Shown piece after piece: positions 10,520-21,638 of a DNA stretch of 64,000 nt. The number at the start of each line of letters is the position of its first letter. Position 1 is the stretch's first letter. Under the pieces are notes generated by a model that saw nothing but the letters and a program-made list of their open reading frames with translations, ran no database searches and was not told the DNA's origin. Made by a program: the position numbers and the translations under genes. This DNA comes from Galerina marginata (lineage: Eukaryota; Basidiomycota; Agaricomycetes; Agaricales; Galerinaceae): contig JAECYW010000006.1 of assembly GCA_023014335.1 (NCBI GenBank), forward strand, positions 3,472,001-3,536,000, given 5' to 3'.

Positions 10520-12789
10520 ATGGCCCCTTCGTTTCACAGTAAGATTGCTCAGCATGTTGTCGAGCTCGAGCTCGCAGAGCTAGCGAAGAGAAACCCTTCT
10601 TTGGGAGCCCACCCGGACACCCAGCAGCGCGTCGATTGGGAGATGCTTACTCCTGGTGGAAAGTCGGCGCCTACTCTTAACCAAGGCTCACACTCCGTAC
10701 CACTCTTCCCTGATGATCTTCCGTCTCGCATCCCGTCTCGCCCCTCCGATTCCGCGCCTATGCTTCCCCATAAAAAGCCCATCACTGACCCAGTGGCCAT
10801 CATCGGTGCTGGAGCCGCCGGATTACGCATCGCGATGATGCTGAAACACTTGGGGATACCGTACCGCGTTTTCGAAGCCAGTGAACGCTTTGGTGGTCGG
10901 ATCTTTACGTACCATTTTAAGAAAGGGGAAAGAGAACCGGAATCGACCCAGAACTATTTCGATGTCGGCGCCATGAGATTTCCCGATAACGCTGCGAACG
11001 CGAGGACATTCGACTTATTCAAGGAGCTGGGTATAACGAAAGAGGGGGGGAGTGGAGGCAAGTTGCTACCCTATAACTTGTCTACCAAGGATAATATTCT
11101 GCTTTTTAACGGTGAGAGATATTCAAAGTTTCGAAGAAAAAAATTAATACGATCACCGGACAGACATCAAAAAAACCGTGGCCGAAATCAGTGATAAGCC
11201 TTTGGAGGATCATTTCAACGATGGAGTAAGCAACGGGGGACTGGTAAGAAGACTTAACTTTTATCTCACCTGCTGAAGCTTATGATGCGACGACAGGTCC
11301 CTGATGAATACATCAAGAAGACGTACGTGAAACCCAATAAAGACAAACTTTACGGCGTGGATGCTTGTCTTGGAGCGACCTTCGAACCTTACAAGTTCCT
11401 GCTTGCGCGAGACTACAAGCTAGGATGGGAACTCCTTATGCAGCACGACTCCCGCTCTACCAGGGCGCACCTACTTGACATCATGAGGTACCCAGCGGAG
11501 GTCGTACAATGGATGGAAACAAGGGACAGCGGAACTAACGCGTACGATGATGCGTTCACCGAAGTAAGTACTGCCGCTCATCATTCAAGTTGCTGTGGGC
11601 CTAAGCTGACATTCCTCCAGAGTATTATCGACTCTTTGGAATTTGACTATCCAACGGGCTATGCCGAGTCAGGTAACCCCGAAACCAAGGACGTAGAATG
11701 GTCGTGCATCGAGGGCGGTACCGAAGTTCTCACCAAAGCCATGTACAAATCTTTGGGAGAAGAGCCGCCTGTGTATATGTCCCATCAAGTCACATCAATC
11801 TCAAAGACCATAGGCTTAGATGGCAAGACCGTCATGGAAATCACCATTCCAGGACATGCATCACTGCTGCCCACCAAATATTCCCATGTCGTTTCGACCG
11901 TTTCCTTGTCCTGCCTCCGCACAATCAACCTTGCCGGTTGCGCATTGGACTATAATCAGAAAACCGCCCTTCGGTCCTTGAAATACGGAACGGGTGTCAA
12001 AGTAGGAATCAAGTTCAAGACGCGCTGGTGGCAAGGAAAGTCGTTTAAAAAGCAGGGCGGGTCGAGCAAGACCGATAGGCAAAGTCGTGTTGTCGTCTAT
12101 CCAAACTATGGGATAGATAGCGACGCCGAATATCCGGGGGTGTTGATAGCGACCTACACCTGGTATGTATTTCAACTTCTCCGTCGAAGGGTGGTATGAC
12201 GCTGACATCTTACAACGAAAGGAACCAAGACGCCTTCCGCTTCGGATCCCTCGTCGATCCTAAAGACTGGGGCGGGAATCATGAGGTCAATTCTGCGAGT
12301 CTTCATCCTGATCGCACACGCACTGCTTCGGAAGAGTTCCTTCTCAACCAAATATACGACGACCTGGCCGAGATCCATGGTCAATCCGCGGGCTGGTACA
12401 GGGAGCAGACACTTGATTACTATGCGTATGATTGGTACCATAACCGTTATACCATGGGCGGTTACGCATTTTTCGGACCTGGGCAGTTCAGCGACCTTTA
12501 TCTGGAAATTACCAAGCCGGCTGCAGATGGATACCTTCATTTCGGAGGTGAAGCTGCCAGCTGCCATCATGCCTGGGTTGCTGGAGCGTTGGATTCGGCA
12601 TGGCGGTGTGTTTGGGAAATTCTCGCCAAGGACGGAACTCAGGAGCAGAAGAAAGAGTTCCAGACAAAGTATGGGGCGAAGAAGGAATTCGACAATGCGG
12701 AGACTGCCACATTGCAATATTATAGAGGAGTCTACGCGAACTCTTTGGAAAAGCCTGGAGGTAACAAGGGCACTTTCCACTACCCTTGA
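10520..12789 (+). CDS. L-amino-acid oxidase (flavin amine oxidase family)
   Basis: FAD enzyme that deaminates L-amino acids to oxo acids, ammonia and H2O2; mushrooms use such enzymes for nitrogen mobilisation and defence. The N-terminal Rossmann motif GAGAAGLRIAMMLKHLGI lies near residues 95-112. It is followed by FEASERFGGRI and FDVGAMRFPD. The C-terminal FAD segment includes DLYLEITKPAADGYLHFGGE and HHAWVAGALDSAW. Introns are clear: LFN|DIKKTV (donor at 11112), NGGL|VPDEY (gtaaga to gacag near 11298), AFTE|SIIDSL and YTW|NQDAFR (near 12163). Total length is about 650 residues, normal for basidiomycete LAOs. A family-typical long N-terminal helix precedes the Rossmann fold and no signal peptide is visible, which suggests an intracellular enzyme. 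Confidence 0.88.
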
Positions 12790-12894
12790 ACATTGTCGAC
12801 ATCTCTGTTGTATAATAGCCAGTGTTGTAAAGTCGTCGTTTTAGCGCCATAAGTTTTAATGAAAAGGAAACAAAAAGGAATGGTCAACCGTGAT

Positions 12895-13175
12895 CGGGGT
12901 TTGACGCTGAGCTACCACAGAGCGACCAAAATTCGGTGATCACAGATCGAGATCATCTACAAATAACAACCGCAAATAATTGTTTCTATTTTAGACACTT
13001 TCGAGAATCGAGATGCGCTCGCGCTCTTTTTACTGAATTTGTACGAAACCCCACCTCCTCGTCGTGCTCACCGACCTGTCGTCGCATAAGTGCTTCAAGA
13101 AGTTGAACCCCCTCCCAGCTTATAAAAATTAAGCTATCATGGTCTCCAAGTCCTCGACAGTCTGACAGATGTGGC
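12895..13175. repeat. dispersed repeat copy B
   Basis: Diverged direct copy of 6125-6405, starting about 105 bp after the oxidase stop codon. It has the same block order, and ends at ctccaagtcctcgacag followed by unrelated sequence. Possibly a short non-autonomous element; no target-site duplication could be defined by eye. Confidence 0.75.
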
Positions 13176-15021
13176 GCCACCGAACTCCTCGAACCTCTCC
13201 CACTCGTACTATCTACTACAACGGTAGAGACGAAGAAACAGCACATATATTCTAGGAAGAAAATCTCCGACCATCTAGCATCAATTTCCATCGCGCTTTG
13301 GCCTGCCATCGATTGTACGTCCAGTCCTGATGACGTAGGGATCACCGATGTTGTTGTACATGCCACCACCAGTTAACACGGCCTCCCCAAATTTGACCAA
13401 TGCTTACTGGGTAACATAAATGACATCTTTCTGGATTTATTGATATAAATTACCCCCTACCCGTTGACTGAATTCCCTTCTCTGTTAACTTCTCAGAACT
13501 AGCTTTGTAAGCCATTGCTTTGCATGGCATTTACGAGCCCTTCTCTTTTTAAATCTGTCTTTCAATAATAACTTTATGCTGGGCCCGATGGAATGGAATT
13601 TGGATTTTTAATTAGAGTAAATCGACTGAATTGAGACAGAGGAAATGAAGAAATAAGAAAATGTGGCCGAAATTTTTATTAATAGTAATGATCCTTTAAA
13701 ATGACATATATATGTTGAAGGGTTGACATTGAACGTTGAACACAAGTCGGGGGCAGAGAGAGGAAGTGTGACACACACAAACAAGCGAAGCTGCTGTTAC
13801 CAGAGGCGTTTTCAAAAACGCCTCCGGTAAGGCCAACTCCGCTGAGTCGGCTCCCGCTAACTCTGTGCAATTCTGAAGGTAGTTGTGTCCTGATTTATTT
13901 AGATATTCAGATGGTTACATTGCAAGGCTACAGAACAAAGAAATACTACAATTGTACTCCCAATGTAGGCATCACATCCTCTAACAAACCAAGCAGGGCG
14001 CCGGTCAGTTGCGAGATGAAGCTTAAAACATCAAGACAATACCGCCAAGAAGGCAATTCACCGGGAGAAAGAAAGAGGAGTCCACAGCTGAAGATGTCCT
14101 CAAATCCATGGAGGACAAAGTTGGCCAATAGAACTGGCGGGTGCAAATGAAGAACGGAATCGGAGGCAAATGGGGAGCTTGAGGAGTCGGACACAGTGGT
14201 TGTACACAAGGGAGCTGGGTGTAATCATTGCTAGCATTATCGAATATTGTGAGCGAAGGCAGGAATCGATTTCGAAGTCTCGGATAAGTCATGGAATGTC
14301 CGCGAAAGATGGGATGTGTACATGGGCTGCACGGAAAGCTCGTCGTCGAGAGGCCAAAGGGCCGGGGGCGTCGAGCTTGACACAGGATGGCGAGACACGG
14401 GAATGGCTTATCTAATGAGTATGAGCATTCGACTAGCTATTCGTCGGCATGTGCGATGAGTTGCGGGGTCGGTTACGTGCTGATACATAGCGTCTGAGTA
14501 CTCGATGACTTGTCAAACAAGGACGAGCGGTCGCCTTGCTTTTCGTCGGCAGGTATGATGGGTCGCAGGATCAGGGGTCAAGCATGGGGTGACCGTACAC
14601 TGCAATTTGTCTGTGTCTATGGTTTGGATGAGCAGGAAGCTGGATGCGAGATAAGGGGATACGAATCGAGGCGTATGACTCAATTCGACTCGTACCTGCC
14701 GTTTTCCCTCCCCTCGCGCTCTTTGGCCCCTCTTATCCACCCTAGGTATCCCCCTACCGGCCCACATCTCAAAGGAACTTGAAGAGGAGGGGCGCACGGC
14801 ATCATCAACCTTTATCCGAAGGTGTGGGGATTGAAACAAGCCTATTCCTGTTGGAATTTGGTTAAATAAACTACATATAATAGGAATGTATATGTAAAAG
14901 TAGACTTACCAAACAAATTTGAGGCCTCCGATGGAGAGACAGACAACGAGACGAGGGAGGGAGGACAGCATAGAGATGACATGGGCGTGGTTGTATGAAC
15001 ACCGACAACCACGGGAAAACT
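13176..15021. other. non-coding, repeat-rich spacer
   Basis: No supported gene. Overlapping short frames occur on both strands at 13900-14840 without motifs. The block carries a hairpin at 13797-13830 and ends at the TATA-containing palindrome element at 15022-15123. Confidence 0.45.
13797..13830. repeat. hairpin, GAGGCGTTTT type
   Basis: Imperfect inverted repeat with arms TTACCAGAGGCGTTTT and its near complement (one mismatch in the arm). The same hairpin core recurs at 19576-19631, so it is a dispersed structure rather than chance. Confidence 0.7.
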
Positions 15022-15123
15022 AAAAATAGCATTCGGCGTTTGCCGGAAAGTTAGGCGTTACACCCGCCAAATTTTTGGTGGGTTCAGATCGATAAAAGAA
15101 CGAGTCCTATAAATAGGACTCGT
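15022..15123 (-). repeat. inverted-copy element with TATA palindrome, left copy
   Basis: About 100 bp that matches the reverse complement of 21537-21638. Shared are aaaaatag..tcggcgtttgccgg, gcgttacacc, caaatttttgg and, at one end, a palindrome with 11-bp perfect arms (ACGAGTCCTAT) around AA. The centre reads TATAAATA on one strand. A family of elements with a core promoter, or terminal inverted repeats of a 6.6-kb insertion, would both fit. Confidence 0.75.
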
Positions 15124-16391
15124 AATTTTGGACATGGGACAGTACTGAAGCCGGATACCTTCCAAGCGGCTGGTTATCATGATTGCGGTCACGGTAGAGG
15201 TGAGCCGTCATGCTAATATTGTGGCGGATACTGCCTGATGGGGGAGAGCCAATCACTGATCGTCAGGCTCTAATTGCTTTTAATATCGTTATAGGTTTGG
15301 ACTCTGGGTGGCCGTCGTCAAGGATAATTGCAGTCCACCCAGCTACTGTGCGCTGAAAAACCCAGAATACTATGATGAACTTATCGACGCATCATATCTA
15401 TCCGGATCGTGGATAACACGACTAAAAATATTCTCCGTCGGAAAGCAAGTTTGCGTTCAGCGAGTTCATTCAAGTCTGGTTCGAACTGTAAGCTTCATCG
15501 ACTTAGCTTGGTCATTTCATATCTTTGCATTGGTGGTATTTCTATCTCATTCTTCGAGTGGTTATTCATCTTGATTATGAGGTACATGCGTTTGGACGTA
15601 CGCGAACCACTTTGCCTCATCAATCCTTCTAGGAATATCTACATAGAGGTAAGATTCTTACGTTCAACCTATTTTAAGGTATCCGATACAATTGAAGCAA
15701 TTATAGCTCTTGAACTCATGGAACAGATCGAGCCGTTTGTCCCAGGTGTTTCCATCTTCAAAATGTCGATCAGAACTTCTAATCACCATCAAAAGCTAAG
15801 TTATGTCAATTGATACATTGTTCGACAAATGGCAGTGTGTTCACACATTCCTTGATGTAGGTCCCTTGCAGCTACGAGCCTCTCCTATTTTCAAGAAAAA
15901 CGAATTGTTGAATATTTGTGGTAGGCATTCTATCCATTAAACGATATCTGTTGCGCCACTTCTGATGTCGACTCGTACAGGAGTTTATTCTGTTGAACAC
16001 GTCAATTAACAGGATCTAAATTTAAAATGCCTGAGCCAGCTTCAATTGCTATCAATGACAACGCCTACCTATATCGGGGTTCGGATGAATGGATGTATGG
16101 ATAAAGAGCTAATTTTGGGCATCGCGTAATTTAAATTACATGCAGGTGTATCAGCGCTTACGCCTTTACCAGTTTCCATATGAAGGACAAGGCTTATCCT
16201 GTAAAGGAATGTTTTGAACAGGCCGTCGGATCAATGGGTGCGGTTTCCTTCGGAATCATCTTGTATCTGCCATGAAGGCGACCACATTACCTACCAAAAA
16301 TACTGGTTGCACCGCCTGGCAGATTCTGGTATTTAACCAATCTCCCCGCTGTACTTGAATACTCATCCTTTTCCATAGCACCAGCAGTCAA
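15124..16391. other. spacer with unassigned open frames
   Basis: Overlapping plus-strand frames at 15308-15574 and 15409-15813 contain one hydrophobic stretch near 15500-15590. They show no family motif and no clear splice chain. The missing 5' exon (signal peptide) of the following membrane-protein gene may lie in 16000-16380. Confidence 0.35.
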
Positions 16392-17834
16392 ATGGTCGGC
16401 GGGATTCTCATCGACGATACCAACCCAGCAATTCAATACTCAGGCTCTTGGGCCCAAGAGACAAACACTCGACAAGATTCAGGCAATAATGGTGTTCCCT
16501 TTCAGAACAGCTTACACAGGGCGGATGAAACTGCCAGCCTTACATATACTTTCCGAGGTGAGCCCTTTGTTTAGTGTCTTCAAATACCAGGAATGACAGA
16601 AAATAGGTTCCAACTTCATTATATTCGGGTCGATCGAAACCGCGCCTCTAACGCCAACCTGGCAGTGCGTACTCGATGGTACTCCGATTCCTCCAAGTCA
16701 GGCGCTTTACACCTCTGCGGGAAACGCGGCGCAGCTTTGCAACGGGGATTGGCTCTCAGATGGGCTACATTCGATTAAAGTGGATGTGACAGTCCCTTCT
16801 GGAGGACCCAGCTTTTTATTCGATTATCTCGAATACGTACCTTCCGACGATGTCCCGCTGGACGACGCGATGATCGAGTTAAACTTCAGTGTGCCAGACC
16901 CTCAGATACAATTTGTTACCACTGGCGAATGGTTTGAAATATTTCCTGGGTACGCAACCTCACAAGGAGGTTCGACCTTTACTTTCAACTTTACAGGTAG
17001 TTCCTTATATCTTTTTTTTTCTCGCTTATATTCATTTAAATTCGGATTCCAGGTATCTCTATCGCTTGGCTTGGGTTTTATAACAATACTTTTCCCATGG
17101 CTCCCACAACCGCTACTTACTCCATCGACGGACAGAACCCGGTTCCCTTCACGCTGAATGGTTCCATCGAGCAGAATACAGACGGACAGTTTCGCCAGGC
17201 CTTCTTTGACAGCACCCAACTCGCAGCCGGATCGCACGTACTTGAAGTGGTGTACCAAGGGACGTCTGAAACGACTCCCCTAACTATCAGCTCCCTCATT
17301 ATTCAGAACGGTACGAGTCCATTTACCATGACCCCAACAACACCCGACCAGAGTTCCCACCCATCATCCAATCCCACTACGACGCATCACCTCAGTAGGA
17401 TTGGTCTCATTGTGGGGTGTTCCATTGGTTCGCTTTTGGCATTGTGCCTAATTGTCGCTCTTCTTTGGTTTCACCGGCGTAGAAAGCTCGAAGCTGCCAA
17501 GATACGCATTCCAGACGCCTACGTATATCCGGACCCATTTATTGACGAGCCAACCAGAAAGCAACCCGTCGATACATCTACAACGACCGCAAGGGATCTA
17601 GAAAGTGGGATACCACTTTCCCCCATCAGTCAACGTCAAGACCAGGTCGGCGGTGTCCCACTACCTCCTGCCTATACTTCGAGTCCGTTGTGGAGCGGTA
17701 AAACTTCCAGCGACGGTAAACGAACTTCCGGATACCTGGTGGACTCCCCGCTGTTCAAGGAAGGTTGGCAAATGAGCCAAAACAAAGGTCGGCCGGTCAG
17801 TTTTCTGAGGTCGCCACGCAAAATTTGCACGTGA
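16392..17834 (+). CDS. single-pass membrane protein (basidiomycete type)
   Basis: Predicted surface protein with two beta-rich extracellular repeats, one transmembrane helix and a cytosolic tail. Exons join as YTFRG|SNFIIFGS (intron about 16556-16608) and FNFT|GISIAWVLY (about 16997-17053). The membrane helix GLIVGCSIGSLLALCLIVAL lies near 17404-17463 and is followed by the stop-transfer run WFHRRRK and a Pro/Ser-rich tail. This layout is very common in Agaricomycetes and the function is unknown. The true start is probably upstream: the frame is open before Met at 16392 and no signal peptide is seen. The last 30 codons (from 17742) lie inside a long inverted-repeat arm, so the C-terminus is shared with a fragment at 24.4 kb. 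Confidence 0.72.
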
Positions 17835-18887
17835 ACCCTCACCTGGAGTTGACCTTGGCAGAAGATGTAACTGATTACAGACCCCAAGTTCATTGAAGAG
17901 TTGCCCTCTGTTACATGGTCTTAAAGTATGTAACAGTGGCCTTTCAGGTCATATACTTTGGGTAATTAATTACTCAGTAACCCATTATGCTTCTCAGCTG
18001 AGCCACACCTATAATCAATTACTCAGTAATCCATTATGCTTCTCACCTTGGCCACACCCATAATTGATTACTCAGTAATTTATTATGGGTCATACCTGAG
18101 CCATGCCTGCACCTCTCACCTAGACCACACCCATAATTAATTACTCAGTGACCCATTATGCTTTTTATCTGAGCCATATCTGTAACTAATTACTCAGTAA
18201 CCCATTATGCTTTGCATCCAAGCCATACCCATAATACATTACTCAGTAACAGATTATGCTTTTCACCTGAGCCATTCCTGCACCTCTCACCTAGGCCACA
18301 CCCATAATTAATTACTCAGTAACTCATTATGCTTCCCACCAGAGCCATACCTGTAATTAATTACTCAGTAACTCATTATGCTTCCCACCAGAGCCATACC
18401 TGTAATTAATTACTCAGTAACCCATTATGCTTCCCACCAGAGCCATACCTGTAATTAATTACTCAGTAACCCATTATGCTTCTCACCTGAGCCATGCCTG
18501 TAATTAATTACTCAGTAATTCATTATGCTTTTCACCTGAGCCATACCTGTAATTAATTACTCAGTAACACATTATGCTTCCTGCCAGAGCTATACCTGTA
18601 ATCAATTACTCAGTAACCCATTATGCAGCTGAATTATGCTTCTCATCTGAGCCATGCCTGTAATTAATTACTCAGTAACTCATTATGCTTCTCACCTTGA
18701 CCATGCCTGTAATTAATTACTCAGTAACCCATTATGCTTCTCACCCAAGCCATACCCATAATACATTACTCAGTAACCCATTATGCTTCTCACCCAAGCC
18801 ATACCCATAATACATTACTCAGTAACCCATTATGTTTCTCACCAGAGCCATACCTGTAATTAATTACTCAGTAACCTATTATGCTTC
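17742..18887. repeat. long inverted repeat, left arm
   Basis: Pairs with 23329-24474. Every aligned position I checked satisfies left + right = 42216, from the start of the arm to its end, so no net indel exists over 1146 bp. Only isolated mismatches were seen (for example 17752/24464). The arm holds the 3' end of the membrane-protein gene plus about 19 satellite units. Confidence 0.92.
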
Positions 18888-19268
18888 CCACCAGAGCCAT
18901 ACCTGTAATTAATTACTCAGTAACCCATTATGCTTCCCACCAGAGCCATACCTGTAATTAATTACCCAGTAATCCATTATGCTTTTCACCAGAGCCATAC
19001 CTGTAATTAATTACCCAGTAATCCATTATGCTTTTCACCTGAGCCATGCCCATAATTAATTACTCAGTAACCTATTATTCTTCCTACCAGAGCTATACCC
19101 ATATAAATTATTTAGTGACCTATTATGCTTCCTACCTAGGCCATACCCAGAACTAATGACTCAGTAACCTGTTATACTTCTCACCTGGGCCACATCCATA
19201 ATTAATTACTCAGTAATTTATTATGTGCTTTAAACCAGAGCCTTGCCCATAATTTATTACTCAGTAAC
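17958..19268 (+). repeat. 49-bp satellite array 1
   Basis: About 26 tandem units of a 49-bp monomer. Each holds the odd palindrome TTACTCAGTAA followed by a ..cattatgcttc.cacc.gagccata.. segment. A few units carry an extra cctgcacctctcacctaggccacaccca insert. Divergence rises toward the right end (19030-19268). Confidence 0.93.
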
Positions 19269-19575
19269 ATTTTTTAGCCATTGGCATGGGTAACCCTGGG
19301 GTATTCCAGGGCTACCTACCCCAGCAAACCCATACCCACTGTCAAGGCTACAGGTTTTTGGCGGGTACAGATAAGGGTTCAGGTGGGTATGGCAGGTAGA
19401 CTTGATGGGTCATTGGTAATTCTCATACTGTACACACTAGATAGTATTTTTCTTAATTATGTGCATCTAAAATTTTGTAAATCAAAAGAATGTCGTCTGA
19501 AATATGTTCATTTATCAGTTTTAAGTTAAAGTTCCACCATTTTCCCATCTATCTAGCTCCAGGCCACCTTTCCAC

Positions 19576-19631
19576 CGAAGATTTTCTTACCAGAGGCACT
19601 TTTTAAAATGCCTCCGGTAAGAAAATCTTCG
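19576..19631. repeat. hairpin, second copy
   Basis: Near-perfect palindrome. The arms start CGAAGATTTTCTTACC and meet around a TTTTTAAAA centre. The core TTACC.GAGGC..TTT matches the hairpin at 13797-13830, while the outer 14 bp of each arm are unique to this copy. Confidence 0.8.
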
Positions 19632-21070
19632 TGTGGAACTCACGTTGGCGCCAATTAAGCGCCCAGTTCAACCTCAGCACATGACCCGCCGACCCGTGTC
19701 ATGGGTACGAGTTTCTGTAGGTTACGAAATTGCCTACCCATACCCATTCCCTGACAAAACACGCACCCTAACCCACACAGCTCATCATACCTATGACGAT
19801 CCCTACATCCGCCTTAGCGTTGGATGGCTTTGGTTGATGATCACACAGATTTCATGTATGCAGATGGTGCTGCTTCTTGAGCCTTTCACAATTCCTACAA
19901 AGAATTAGCTAGTTTATTCTTGATATACCACATCCAGATGCTTACTTTTGTCAATATCGCTGCTGCCTTTTAGCCCCTGATCCTTTGGACAATGCAGACA
20001 GCTTCCTACAGGGTACAGAGTGATTTGTGTTGGTGATGGTTGCTGACCAGTTAGCCGGGTAGCGGCACCTTTGAGATGGTATCTGAATGACTTAGAGGAA
20101 ACCAGACCAATATAATTGAGAAAATTCAATTTATTCCAACCTCTATATAACAAAATGTTCAAGGATAAACAAACTTTGCAATGTAATGATAAATTGCCAT
20201 TGTAGGCACGAATCACGATGCTCCCGCAGCATTGTTTGATCAGGCGAGCTGAGCGCGGTGGTTTCAACTGTGGTGCTCCTCGCGGCGTCGTTCATGTCAG
20301 CGATCGTAGTTGCGGGCGTCCCAAGTCGTCCGAGTCGCTCCCGTGCCGTCGTTCATGTTGGCGGTCGAGTCGCAGATGCAGTCGGCGTTGATCACTGTGT
20401 CGGCAGTCAAATCGTTCATGCAGGCGGCCGAGTCTAGTCGCGGTCGTCCGAGTCGCTCCCGTGGTGTCATTCAAGCAAGCTGTCAAGTCGTTCCAAGCTG
20501 TCCAAGGTGCTCCCGCGGCGACGTTAATGTCGTTCCAAGTTGTCCGGGTCGCAGTCGCAGGTTCCAAGTGGCTTGCAATGCTGCCGCGGCATCGTACATG
20601 TTGGCCGTGAGTCGCAGTCGCAGGTTTCAAGTGACTTGCGATGCTCCCGTGGCGTTGTACATGTAGCAGTGTCGTTGTTACTGCTGTGGGCACCGTTTGT
20701 ATTGCTGGTACACGCCATGGTATTGCCTTCACTCGTGTTTCGGTCAGGCGAGGTCAGGCGAGCTGAGGATGGACATGTCGAATCTCGATGTGCTGGCTCC
20801 TGCGGCGTCTTTCTCGTCTTTGTGTACTGACATTGTTGGGGAGCCGGGTAACCTGTGCCAGTAGAACATGTCAGGTTGGAGGAGAGGCAAGTGGTACGTA
20901 CCCGGGATTTCCTTGACTTGCTATTCTGATTCCTCATCGACCTTCCTAAGTCACTCCTTGTATCCTGATCAACTTGAACCATGCCCTGGCGTAGGCTCAA
21001 CATTGTTGAAGTCTTCGAGACTTGGAAGTCGGAGCGGCGAGGTTGACGGGTTTGTGATCGCGGCGGCTGG

Positions 21071-21181
21071 AAAGATGTTGGTGACATGTTGGTGACGAGT
21101 TGGTGACGAGTTGGTGACGAGTTGGTGACGGTCATCACCAACTCGTCACCAACTCGTCACCAACATGTCACCAACATCTTT
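21071..21181. repeat. perfect 47-bp inverted repeat built of 11-bp repeats
   Basis: Left arm 21071-21117 is the exact reverse complement of 21135-21181, with a 17-bp loop. Each arm is itself a tandem array of the 11-mer TTGGTGACGAG (one unit reads TTGGTGACATG). Confidence 0.95.
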
Positions 21182-21536
21182 CGGCAGTCTGACCGCCGTT
21201 GAGCATACGAAGCGCCTTTGCTCTCTGCTCAAACGCCATGCTCGCTACGTTCACGCCGTCGCAGAGATGCCAACTGCCAAGGTGAGCAGCGCACTCGATC
21301 TTCCAATGGCCAGTGCACTGATGTCAACGGCCAATTCAGTATTAATAGGTCCAAAATAGGTCTCATATAACCCACCTGCACCTATATCAACTGCACGACG
21401 AGCCGCTGCCTCCCTCAACTGCTTTCCTCACCTCCAACCCCTAATCTATGCCTTCGTGAGTACCTGCCAATATTGTCTTGTTATTGTCTTCTTCGTAATG
21501 GGGGAGAGTGCAGGTTATAATTACCAGGGCCAGGTT

Positions 21537-21638
21537 ACGAGTCCTATTTATAGGACTCGTTCTATTATTGTCCAGGACCGGCCAAAAATTTGACTGGGTG
21601 TAACGCTTAAGTTTCCGGCAAACGCCGATTCTATTTTT
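21537..21638 (+). repeat. inverted-copy element with TATA palindrome, right copy
   Basis: Reverse-complement copy of 15022-15123. The palindrome occupies 21537-21560 (11-bp arms around TT). Downstream sequence on the plus strand is pyrimidine-rich and followed by gtatgttt, which looks like an exon-intron start, but no protein could be built. Confidence 0.75.

Noticed and set aside
12172..12844. Overlapping long frames on both strands at the end of the oxidase gene
   Set aside because: The oxidase frame has clear flavin-oxidase motifs; the others are shadows.
15308..15813. Possible membrane-protein gene
   Set aside because: Two overlapping phases, one hydrophobic stretch, no splice chain or family motif.
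17958..19268. Possible CRISPR-like array
   Set aside because: Units are contiguous 49-bp monomers without unique spacers and the organism is eukaryotic; this is a satellite.
20524..21141. Minus-strand frame of 205 codons
   Set aside because: Mostly composed of short DNA repeats and one arm of the 11-bp-repeat hairpin; low-complexity Thr/Ser/Arg protein with no motif.
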